The notes beneath the pieces are model-generated. The model searched no databases. It was not told where the DNA came from and worked only from the letters and a program-made list of their open reading frames with translations. Of a stretch of DNA of 5,872 nt, positions 1 through 5,656 are shown in pieces. The position numbers were made by a program, and so were the translations under genes. Origin of the DNA: DAOUAJ01 sp034433615 (lineage in GTDB: Bacteria > Chloroflexota > Anaerolineae > DUEN01); contig DAOUAJ010000230.1 in the NCBI GenBank assembly GCA_034433615.1, forward strand, positions 1 to 5,872, written 5' to 3'. How positions within the stretch are numbered: the stretch's first letter is position 1; every line of letters begins with the position of its first letter.

Positions 1-737
1 GCGAGCTCGTGCAGCTCGGCCGCGTCGGCCTCCGTCAGCTCATCCTCCATGTCCCGCATCGCCTGTTGCAGGACCTGCTCGTTCTCCCGCTGCTCGATCT
101 GTGCCTGCAGGCGGAGGTCGTCCAGTTGCCGGCGCAGAGCCTGGTACTGGCGCTCGATCTCCACGGCATCCCTGGCCCGGCGGAACCCCAGGCCGGCCAC
201 CGCGCGCAGCTCCATCCCCCACCCTTCCAGCAGGCCACGGAGGGCCGGCACCAACGCCCGTTTCACCTCCTCCAGTGGCTCGGGCAAATGCTGCAGGTCC
301 TCCCAGAGGAAGCGCTGGACCTCACTTTGCATCAGGCCCTTCAGATGCTGCCCCAGCAGTGCCTCCACCTGGGCGAGGTCCAGGCTGTTCCGCCCGTTTA
401 CCTGGGCCTGCCAGAAGCGTAACGGGTCGCCGATGTGGGCCTGCACCAGCAGGTCAGCCTCGACCGCCTCCTGGTCGTTGGTCAGCAGGCCGATGACGGC
501 CGGATGCAGCGTGATCTGCCCCTGGTTGATCAGCCAGATGGGGGGCAGGTCACGGCCCAGCAACGCCTCCCACCCGCTGCGGACCCGGTGCGGCCCTGGC
601 GGGGGCAGCACCTGCATCTGGGCGGCGCGCTGCGCCAGCGCCACGTACTCCGCCGGCACGCTGAGCTGCCCGCCGGCCACCTCTTCGTCCGGCAGGCGCC
701 AGGCCAGCTTGCGTTCTGTTTGCATCGTCTCGCTCAT
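1..737 (-). CDS. SPFH/band-7-like protein, 3' end outside window
   Basis: Reading leftward from ATG at 737-735 there is an uninterrupted frame of 245 codons to the window edge. A GAGGTG ribosome site (747-742) sits 4 bases before the ATG. Residues ~25-85 look like the N-terminal strands of an SPFH-type domain (PPPGPHRV near 45-52, PPIWLINQGQITLHP near 65-79). Residues ~84-105 (LLTNDQEAVEADLLVQAHIGDP) match the usual 'T.D...v...l.v...I.DP' stretch of SPFH/band-7 domains. After that come amphipathic helices and LLEGWGMELRAV (169-180), which resembles the 'wGi.l..v' end of the domain. Residues ~186-245 are rich in E, Q, R and L and look like a coiled coil. Known SPFH proteins form membrane-associated oligomeric scaffolds; a role here is inference. 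No signal peptide or clear membrane helix is visible. A paralogous N-terminus starts at 3603. The family call is by pattern only; an alternative is a lineage-specific family sharing this fold. Confidence 0.72.
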   Translation of the reverse strand, partial: MSETMQTERKLAWRLPDEEVAGGQLSVPAEYVALAQRAAQMQVLPPPGPHRVRSGWEALLGRDLPPIWLINQGQITLHPAVIGLLTNDQEAVEADLLVQAHIGDPLRFWQAQVNGRNSLDLAQVEALLGQHLKGLMQSEVQRFLWEDLQHLPEPLEEVKRALVPALRGLLEGWGMELRAVAGLGFRRARDAVEIERQYQALRRQLDDLRLQAQIEQRENEQVLQQAMRDMEDELTEADAAELHEL

Positions 738-772
738 GCTACACCTCGTTTCTGCCATTACTCCGCTGCGGT

Positions 773-847
773 CGGTCTCCTGACCGGCTAGCGCCGAGCC
801 GCCCTGCATCGCCGCTTCACGGGCTCGGTCGGGAGACCTCGCCGATC
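773..847. repeat. Long-hairpin direct repeat, copy 1
   Basis: 75-bp unit in the spacer between the SPFH-like gene and the toxin-antitoxin operon. The arm GGTCTCCTGACCG (774-786) pairs with CGGTCGGGAGACC (826-838): 13 bp with one possible G-U wobble, around a 39-base loop. An inner CGAGCC/GGCTCG pair (795-800, 822-827) offers an alternative fold. The first 26 bases and the last 24 bases are identical to copy 2, and the centre has diverged. There is no T-run after the stem, so a standard intrinsic terminator is unlikely. It may be a dispersed intergenic palindromic element (REP-like) or an RNA-level structure in the SPFH-gene leader. Confidence 0.85.
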
Positions 848-870
848 TGAGATTCTCCCTCGATCGTAGC

Positions 871-943
871 CGGTCTCCTGACCGGCTAGCGCCGAGGCCC
901 GGCATCGCCGTTTCACAGGCTCGGTCGGGAGACCTCGCCGATC
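871..943. repeat. Long-hairpin direct repeat, copy 2
   Basis: 73-bp second copy, start-to-start distance 98 bp from copy 1, with 23 unrelated bases between them. The arms are GGTCTCCTGACCG (872-884) and CGGTCGGGAGACC (922-934), with a 37-base loop. Compared with copy 1 the loop has substitutions and a net loss of 2 bases, while both arms are unchanged. That pattern fits selection or homogenisation acting on the stem rather than the loop. It lies 20 bases before the -35 of the rightward promoter. Confidence 0.85.
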
Positions 944-962
944 ACCTCATCCCTGATCCTGT

Positions 963-991
963 TTGTTCTCAAAAACAACGTGTGATACAAT
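963..991 (+). promoter_or_regulatory. Sigma70-like promoter of the toxin-antitoxin operon
   Basis: TTGTTC (963-968) and TACAAT (986-991) are separated by 17 bases in a locally AT-rich stretch, unlike the GC-rich flanks. Initiation near 998 would give a leader of about 37 bases before the antitoxin ATG at 1035. The leader carries a good Shine-Dalgarno (GGAAGGAG, 1019-1026). No clear operator palindrome is visible over the promoter, though such operons are usually autoregulated by the antitoxin complex. Confidence 0.6.
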
Positions 992-1034
992 GGTTTTCGA
1001 TCCTGCTACCCCCTGAATGGAAGGAGATAGACCA

Positions 1035-1274
1035 ATGCATCAAATCGTTGAAGCTGTATATGAGAAGGGGCTGTTCAGACCACTCAGCGAGGTCCACCTG
1101 CCCGACCGACAACGGGTCAGGCTTGTCTTCCTGCTCGAAGGCGAAGCGGCCCTGGCAGACGACTTGCCGGCCTGGGCCCTGGCTGCCCTGGCTGAGCAGA
1201 GCCCCAGTTTCGACTTCCTGGCTGATTCACGCGAAGACATTTACTCGCTTGAAGACGGAGAGCCGGTGTCGTGA
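1035..1274 (+). CDS. DUF104 (AF2212-like) family antitoxin
   Basis: 79-residue protein, a typical length for these small antitoxins. The opening MHQIVEAVYEKGLFRPL, followed by 'V.LPDRQRVRLVF', matches the DUF104/AF2212-like pattern: an N-terminal strand 'I.A.YE.G.F.PL', then a 'l..g..V.l.' strand. The C-terminal half (AWALAALAEQ onward) is helical and acidic, as expected for a toxin-wrapping tail. ATG 1035 is chosen over the in-frame ATG at 1017 because GGAAGGAG lies 8 bases before it and because family members start at this strand. The stop TGA (1272-1274) overlaps the toxin GTG start by 4 bases, so translation is probably coupled. The expected role is to neutralise the downstream RNase and repress the operon. 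DUF104 antitoxins are often paired with VapC toxins; pairing with a PemK/MazF toxin here is read from the gene order. Confidence 0.85.
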   Translation: MHQIVEAVYEKGLFRPLSEVHLPDRQRVRLVFLLEGEAALADDLPAWALAALAEQSPSFDFLADSREDIYSLEDGEPVS

Positions 1275-1627
1275 CACCATTGTTGCTCCATCGTGGCGAC
1301 ATCGTGTTGGTTCCGTTCCCCTTCACCGATCTGAGTGGCCAGAAGGTACGTCCTGCACTCATTATCTCCCCCAACCCGATAAGGGAGGATATCCTCGTCG
1401 CTTTCATCTCCTCGGTCATTCCATCGGTACCTGAACCGGATGAATACGTGCTGGATACCACCTACCCGACGTTTGCCCGCACAGGCTTGAAAAGCAGGGC
1501 GGTTTTCAAGATGGGCAAGATGGCCATACTACACCGTTCCCTCATCCTGCGCCGTCTGGGGCGCACCACCCCCGAACTACAGAACATTCTGGATATGGCG
1601 CTGAAACGAGCAGTTGGGTTGGCCTGA
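1271..1627 (+). CDS. PemK/MazF-family toxin (endoribonuclease)
   Basis: 118 residues from GTG 1271, full length for the family. The N-terminus has the hallmark RGDIVLVPFPFTDLSG (residues 8-23), then KVRPALIIS (25-33) with the conserved Arg27-Pro28 pair. Ser47/Ser48 in FISSVI sit where MazF-type enzymes carry the catalytic Thr/Ser. Later SRAVFKMGKMAIL corresponds to the usual strand after the second loop, and the C-terminus is an amphipathic helix ending NILDMALKRAVGLA. Known relatives are sequence-specific ribonucleases that cleave mRNA and arrest growth. Start: no ATG is available near the N-terminus, and the GTG overlaps the antitoxin stop (GTGA). A GGAG at 1257-1260 could serve as ribosome site. 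No convincing terminator follows. The frame is intact, in contrast to the broken gene next door. Confidence 0.93.
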   Translation: MTPLLLHRGDIVLVPFPFTDLSGQKVRPALIISPNPIREDILVAFISSVIPSVPEPDEYVLDTTYPTFARTGLKSRAVFKMGKMAILHRSLILRRLGRTTPELQNILDMALKRAVGLA

Positions 1628-1648
1628 CGTACCAGGGTGGCAGGCAGC

Positions 1649-1747
1649 CTATCTGTCGCCCAGCCAATCCACTGAGGCATCGCCCAGGAGCCGGGCGGCC
1701 AGGTCGCCGTAGTTCTCAAAAGCGCTGTACGCGATCAGAGGAGGCAT
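1649..1747 (-). pseudogene. Short coding-like remnant (C-terminal piece of an unknown gene)
   Basis: A minus-strand frame from ATG 1747-1745 to TAG 1651-1649 gives 32 residues, including AYSAFENYGDLAARLLGD and ending DWLGDR. From the Ile codon onward third positions are mostly G or C, as in the real genes nearby, and the piece ends in a proper stop. No ribosome site or full N-terminus is visible: upstream in the same frame is the CTGGA-type repeat and then the end of the SUMF1 gene. The family is not recognised. It could be the leftover 3' end of a deleted gene or chance coding-like sequence. Confidence 0.3.
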
Positions 1748-1770
1748 AGCCCCTTCTGGACTCACCCCCG

Positions 1771-1799
1771 TTCCAGCATTCCAGAAATCCAGCATCCAG
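1771..1799. repeat. Degenerate CTGGA-type short tandem repeat
   Basis: The minus strand reads CTGGATG, CTGGATT, TCTGGAATG, CTGGAA in succession: four imperfect 7-9 bp units. It lies just downstream of the end of the double-SUMF1 gene (stop at 1812-1810) and before the remnant at 1747. It is probably a short sequence repeat of the slippage type, with no evident protein-coding role. Confidence 0.5.
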
Positions 1800-1809
1800 T
1801 ACACCAGGA

Positions 1810-3603
1810 TCAACCAGAGCGGGCGCAACGAAAACCGCTGCCGCCGTCCCTGAGCCCCGGGGCGAGCCAGTCGCGGTTGGCAGAGCGGGCGTTCTTCCGA
1901 TAGTCGTCCCACGAGCTGCCCCGCAGCACCCGACGATCTGTGCCCCCCGGCTCCTCACGGCCGTCATCCGCCTTGTAGGGATATGGCTTGTACAGGCTGC
2001 TCGTCCACTCTCACACGTTGCCGGCCATGTCTAACGCTTCGTAGGGGCTGGCGCCATCCGGGTAGCTGCCCACCAGCGCGGTATCAGCATAACCATCGTG
2101 TACGTCCTTCCAATCGTACGTACAGTTGCGGTCGCAGAAGTTCAGCAGATTGCCGGCGACTGCTCCATTGCCCCAGGGGTACTTGCGTCCATCTGTGCCG
2201 CGGGCAGCCTTCTCCCACTCCGCCTCCGTGGGCAGCCGCCCCCCCGCCCAGGCGCAGTATTTCTGCGCGTCATGCCAGGAGACGTAGATCGCCGGATAGT
2301 TGTCGTACTGAGCGTTCCCGTAATAGCTGTCACGGCTGTAAGATCTAGAGCCGCCTGGCGGCTGGCAGGCCCCCGCCTGGAACACCTGCCGTACATGGCG
2401 TTGGTCACTTCTGTCTGCATGATCCAGAAAGCGTCCAAGTAGACGGTGTGTTGCGGCTTCTCGTCGCTCTCCGCGTCAGAGTCGTCCTCCGCCGATCCCA
2501 TCACGAACTCCCCCGCCGGCACGTAGACATAAGTTGTTTGAGTAAACGCCACCTGAAAACCGAGGGGGTAAGGCGGAGTGTCTGGGTTGTACTTGAGGCG
2601 GTGGGCGCAGCGGATGTCCCCCCGAGGGCTGAGGAACGCCCCACCCCGCACCACACGGGCGCCTTCGACGTTTAGGTCCTCCCGGCCGTCGTCCGCCCGG
2701 TAAGGATATGCTCGATATAGGCTGCTCGTCCACTCCCATACGTTCCCTGCCATGTTTAGCGCTCCATACGGGCTGGCTCCCTCCGGGTAACTGCCCACTG
2801 CGGTTGTACTGTTCACGTTGCGGCTATAATTGAGCAGTTGCGGGCTGGGTTCCTGGTCACCCCAGGGGTAGCGGCCTCCATCCGGACCACGGCACGTCTT
2901 CTCCCACTCCGCCTCCGTAGGCAGGCGCCCCCCACCCAGCGAGCGTAGGCGTTGGCCTGTGCCCAGTCCACGTCAGTTACCGGATGGTCGGCGTACTTCG
3001 ACTCCGGATCGTTCCAACGCGAGTTGTTGGGAGGTGTGCAAACCCCCGCATCCACACAGCGCTTGTACTGGGCGTTGGTCACTTCCTTCTGCATGATCCA
3101 GAAACCGTCGAGATAGACGGTGCCTTGCGGTCTTTCATTGTCAAGAGCAAGAGTGTCGGTGTAAGTGGATCCCATTGTGAACTCTCCGGCCGGCACGTAG
3201 GCGTAGACGGCGTCGTCTTTGGAGTTGACCCGGATGTCACCACGCGAGCACAGCGGTGTGGGCGTGTGGGTGGGTGTAAATGTTGGCGTGGATGTGGAGG
3301 TCGCCGTGGTCATCGGGCTGGGTGTGCGCGTCGGTCGGCGGCGGTCAGGCCGGCCAGCTCGAAATGGATGTCGGCGGGCACCACGTCGAAGATCACCGCA
3401 TCCAAGCGGCGGGCTCCCCAAGAGCGTCAGTTGGCGCGCACGTGCTCATCCAGTGGCCCCGACCCTACTTCTCCTACAGCGTCGCGGCCATCGGCCAGGA
3501 TGATAGCGCGCTGGCCGGGGTGGATGATGGGCTGATCACCTTTGCCGGCCAAGGGCATACGCCTAGCGAATGGGCGATGAGCATCGGACAATTGCTTTGG
3601 CAT
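1810..3603 (-). pseudogene. Broken gene: SPFH-like N-terminus, Thr/Pro linker, two tandem SUMF1-type domains
   Basis: The start is ATG 3603-3601, preceded by AGGAGGT. Codons 1-58 (MPKQLSDAH... HPGQRAIILADG...) end at TGA 3429-3427. The same frame continues with RRLDAVIFDVVPADIHFELA, an SPFH-like N-terminal pattern. Near 3335 the frame shifts into a Thr/Pro linker (TPTFTPTHTPTP), then SUMF1 domain 1 (~3215-2544: AYVPAGEFTMGS, DGFWIMQKEVTNAQY, then after a shift at the G run 2933-2928 RLPTEAEWEK, YPWGD, NMAGNVWEWTSS, VVRGGAFLSPRGD). Domain 2 (~2540-1810: YVPAGEFVMGS, FWIMQTEVTNAMY) shifts near 2390, continues with GGRLPTEAEWEKAARG and DMAGNV, hits TGA 2013-2011 exactly where Trp of GNVWEW belongs, then resumes in frame: EWTSSLYKPYP, RVLRGSSWDD, GFRCARSG, stop 1812-1810. 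Neither domain has the paired catalytic Cys motif of true FGE, so these are probably binding or structural modules, exported behind the linker in relatives. The gene is either decayed or affected by sequencing deletions; homology itself is clear. Confidence 0.85.
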
Positions 3604-3612
3604 TGGATCCGG

Positions 3613-3619
3613 ACCTCCT
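3613..3619 (-). promoter_or_regulatory. Strong Shine-Dalgarno fixing the start at 3603
   Basis: The minus strand reads AGGAGGT, then 9 bases, then ATG at 3603-3601. This perfect site decides the start of the SPFH-SUMF1 gene, about 180 bases upstream of the next in-frame ATG of the linker frame. It also shows that the coding-like plus-strand frame over the same bases is the antisense shadow. Confidence 0.75.
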
Positions 3620-3676
3620 ATTCAAGACAGCCTTACAGTAGTAGCCCAGATTGACATCCTTCTACCGCAACAGCCC

Positions 3677-3704
3677 TGTATAAGTTGATAGTCGCCACGT
3701 TGAA
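3677..3704 (-). promoter_or_regulatory. Possible promoter of the SPFH-SUMF1 gene
   Basis: The minus strand has TTCAAC (3704-3699) and TATACA (3682-3677) separated by 16 bases, about 75 bases before the start codon. The -35 match is poor and the spacing slightly short, so this is only a candidate; the gene could instead be co-transcribed with the zinc-ribbon gene ending 213 bases upstream. Confidence 0.25.
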
Positions 3705-3732
3705 CGAGATTCGTATATCTCCTATCAAGCTT

Positions 3733-3754
3733 CGGATTGCGGACTATCAATCCG
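3733..3754. other. Small hairpin downstream of the zinc-ribbon gene
   Basis: CGGATTG (3733-3739) and CAATCCG (3748-3754) form a perfect 7-bp stem with an 8-base loop, 63 bases after the stop of the 596-residue gene. There is no U-run on the minus-strand side, so it is not a standard intrinsic terminator. It might act as an mRNA 3'-end stabiliser or be chance. Confidence 0.3.
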
Positions 3755-3816
3755 TGATCCCCAATTCACAACCACTGCACTCCCCACGCACAGGCGTAAT
3801 CCTGCGCTATGACTCA

Positions 3817-5607
3817 CTAAGGTGGAGGAGCGTAAGGGCTATTGGGCTGCAACGCCTTTGTAGTTTCAACCACTCGCCAAGGGTAATAACGTTGGTCGAA
3901 AACGCGGACTGAGTGATCGAGTGGCAGTTCTATGTTTGCTTTGGGATCGAGGAGATAGCCGTTATCATAGATACTACCGACAAGCACAAACTGACCGTCC
4001 ACTGTCCAGTGGGGCCAATTGCGGTGAGGCCCCTTGCTATATACGATCTCGCGCGACTGTAAATCCAGTACATAGAGAGCATGTGAATCACTGTATCCAT
4101 GGTGACCAAAGGCCAGCAAAGTTCCATCCGGGGACCATGCCGGGTTATCAGGCCAGCGAAATGGAGGGTCGGAAGTGACCTGTATCAAGTTGGTGCCGTC
4201 GATATTCACAATGGATATAGAGTACTGACCCTCGTTGCTTGAAGCGGCTACAAAGGCAATTCTCTCACCATCTGGGGACCAGGTGGGCCAGAGAATTACT
4301 GCCGAGGAGTAAATACTTTTTATCTGTCTGGTAGTCAGGTTCTTGATGGACAGAGTGCAGCCAACCATCCTAGTGCCTTCGATCTGGCACTCGCTGTACA
4401 CTGCCTGATCTGCGGTCTCTGGCAGCGCGGTAGCAGTTGGTGGTGTCAGAACATTGGTAACAACGGCCACAGCATCGGTGCCCTTAGCACTAACTAAGCC
4501 GCTATGGATCCAGCCCGTCTTGTTATTGTAAGCGAATTGCCACCAGTTTCCAGCTGCGTTCTTGCCGGTGATCTCGAACGTTTCGCCTTGGCGCAGGGCG
4601 CCGATCACTGGATAGTCTATACCTGGGCCGGCGCGCACATTGACCGTAGCTTGATTCACTGTGAACATCGGCTTAGGTATCAGAGTGGCAGTCGCAGTGA
4701 AAGCAGTGGTAGGCGTCGGTGAGGGTGTCGGGGTAGCAGTTAACACCCGCGTGGGTGTCGGTGTTGGCGGCTCTAGTGAAGCCGTCGGCACGGGCGACGG
4801 CGTGTCAGTCGGCGGCGCAGCGATGGTCACACCTGGGGCAACTGGGGTATTCGTCGGTGGAGCAGGCGTGTCCGGCGCGGATGTAGCCGTTATTGAGCTT
4901 GCCACAATTGTGGGCATCGGGGACGTAACTACCATCAGACGCCAGAATATGAAGATTAACACTACCACCAATCCAATGACTGCTAGCGTACTGGCGGGTA
5001 TCGTGACGATGGCCACCGGACCGCGAGACTGGATTACAGGGCCAGCCCCCTCAACCTCCAATTTCATGGTTTCATCGCTAACGCCTACGTGTCGGGAAGG
5101 AGTACTTGATGCGCCGGTAACTTGGGCGCCGGTGGAGCCTACGCCCTGCTTCAGTCGGAGCGCGGCATACACGGCGATGCTCAGATTGGCAACCGCCCAC
5201 GCCATCCCCAGTACCGATTGAGCCAATTCAGCCATCGGCTCGGGGAAGGACGCGGGCCGTAACACAGCAAAGAGCCATATCAGAAAGTTGATGACTGATG
5301 CGATGAAAGCCACCACCGCCAGAACAATCTCTATGAAGGCTTTCCGATCCATAAGTTTAGTTCCTCCTCCCCCCAACGCTTTGTTTCGAGAGGACGACAG
5401 CCGAACGCCGCACCGTTTGCAGAAGGTAGCGCCCGGAGGGTTCAGGTAATGGCACTGCGGGCAAGAAGTGCGCTCAAGAGTAGGCATCAGGCCTCCTGCG
5501 TGGACGCGCACACTGTCGCCCGCGGGCAGGGTAGCCACCAGTTCAGCGCCGCACACCTCGCAGAAGCGGCCCTTCCGTTCACCGTGTCCATTCGGGCAGT
5601 AAAGCAT
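3817..5607 (-). CDS. Zinc-ribbon / three-TM / SH3b / TolB-like propeller membrane protein
   Basis: Intact 596-residue protein. ATG 5607-5605 follows GAGGGAGGG (5621-5613) by 5 bases; stop TAG 3819-3817. Two zinc ribbons come first: Cys4/His8/Cys16/Cys19 (CPNGH...FCEVCG) and Cys49/52/63/66 (CPQC...CKRCG). Likely membrane segments are ~92-115, ~129-150 and ~198-222. A basic stretch before the first, and the odd number of helices, put the ribbons in the cytoplasm and the rest outside. Residues ~228-313 are a Thr/Pro/Ala linker. Residues ~315-375 are a bacterial SH3 domain (NVRAGPGIDYPVIG, GNWWQF, GWIHSGLV), which in relatives binds cell-wall or protein ligands. Residues ~435-560 carry three TolB/PD40 propeller signatures: WSPDG at 443 and 491, WTVDG at 534. 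Too few blades are visible for a full propeller, so it may be partial or diverged. The enzymatic role is unknown; a cell-surface sensor or scaffold is an inference. The 3' third is lower in GC than the flanking genes. Confidence 0.9.
   Translation of the reverse strand: MLYCPNGHGERKGRFCEVCGAELVATLPAGDSVRVHAGGLMPTLERTSCPQCHYLNPPGATFCKRCGVRLSSSRNKALGGGGTKLMDRKAFIEIVLAVVAFIASVINFLIWLFAVLRPASFPEPMAELAQSVLGMAWAVANLSIAVYAALRLKQGVGSTGAQVTGASSTPSRHVGVSDETMKLEVEGAGPVIQSRGPVAIVTIPASTLAVIGLVVVLIFIFWRLMVVTSPMPTIVASSITATSAPDTPAPPTNTPVAPGVTIAAPPTDTPSPVPTASLEPPTPTPTRVLTATPTPSPTPTTAFTATATLIPKPMFTVNQATVNVRAGPGIDYPVIGALRQGETFEITGKNAAGNWWQFAYNNKTGWIHSGLVSAKGTDAVAVVTNVLTPPTATALPETADQAVYSECQIEGTRMVGCTLSIKNLTTRQIKSIYSSAVILWPTWSPDGERIAFVAASSNEGQYSISIVNIDGTNLIQVTSDPPFRWPDNPAWSPDGTLLAFGHHGYSDSHALYVLDLQSREIVYSKGPHRNWPHWTVDGQFVLVGSIYDNGYLLDPKANIELPLDHSVRVFDQRYYPWRVVETTKALQPNSPYAPPP
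4669..4926 (-). repeat. Low-complexity Thr/Pro/Ala linker coding region
   Basis: This encodes residues ~228-313 of the zinc-ribbon protein, rich in TPTP, PPTDTP and TATP motifs. The plus strand therefore shows recurring GGTGTCGG-like hexamers. The same type of linker (TPTFTPTHTPTP) is encoded near 3250-3327 in the broken SUMF1 gene. Such stretches are prone to slippage and recombination between genes. Confidence 0.75.
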
Positions 5608-5621
5608 ACGAACCCTCCCTC

Positions 5622-5656
5622 ATCAGCTATCAGCTATCAGCTATTAGCTATCAGCT
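5622..5656. repeat. Five tandem 7-bp units (ATCAGCT)
   Basis: Five perfect head-to-tail heptamers, one with C changed to T (ATTAGCT). On the coding strand the unit reads AGCTGAT. The array ends one base before the GAGGGAGGG ribosome site of the zinc-ribbon gene, so it lies in its leader or in the spacer to the upstream gene; the last unit also contains the likely stop (TGA 5653-5651) of that upstream gene. Overlapping AGCTNNNAGCT palindromes allow alternative small hairpins. Confidence 0.85.

Noticed and set aside
49..783. 244-codon plus-strand open frame opposite the SPFH-like gene
   Set aside because: Its Arg/Ser/Cys-rich composition is typical of GC-rich antisense frames. The minus frame has domain patterns, a coiled coil and a ribosome site.
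773..943. CRISPR array
   Set aside because: There are only two units, 73-75 bp long with variable centres and a single 23-bp spacer. The long inverted arms do not fit CRISPR repeats, and no cas genes are present.
1628..1660. Intrinsic terminator after the toxin gene
   Set aside because: Only very short pairings such as AGG-CAG-CCT are seen and no T-run follows, so a terminator cannot be supported.
2011..2013. TGA read as tryptophan (alternative genetic code or recoding)
   Set aside because: TGA falls exactly at the Trp of GNVWEW, but TGG is used for Trp elsewhere and TGA ends the antitoxin, the toxin and the SUMF1 gene itself. Frameshifts in the same gene also point to decay or error. No selenocysteine-like context is expected at this Trp.
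1810..3215. True formylglycine-generating sulfatase-modifying enzyme
   Set aside because: The SUMF1 fold motifs are present, but the paired Cys motif near the C-terminus of active FGE is absent in both domains (GGAFLSPRGD and GSSWDDYRKN at that place), and no sulfatase gene is nearby.
3280..3654. Plus-strand open frame with protein-like composition (ending ...SEWAMSIGQLLWHWIRTS)
   Set aside because: It shares codon boundaries with the minus-strand gene starting at 3603, which has a perfect Shine-Dalgarno and SPFH-like sequence. The plus frame has no credible start and runs antisense to the Thr/Pro linker, so it is a mirror shadow.
4661..5221. 186-codon plus-strand open frame rich in Val and Gly
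   Set aside because: It is the antisense of the Thr/Pro linker and membrane segments of the 596-residue gene. The repeated V-G-V-G composition is what the reverse of Thr/Pro codons gives.
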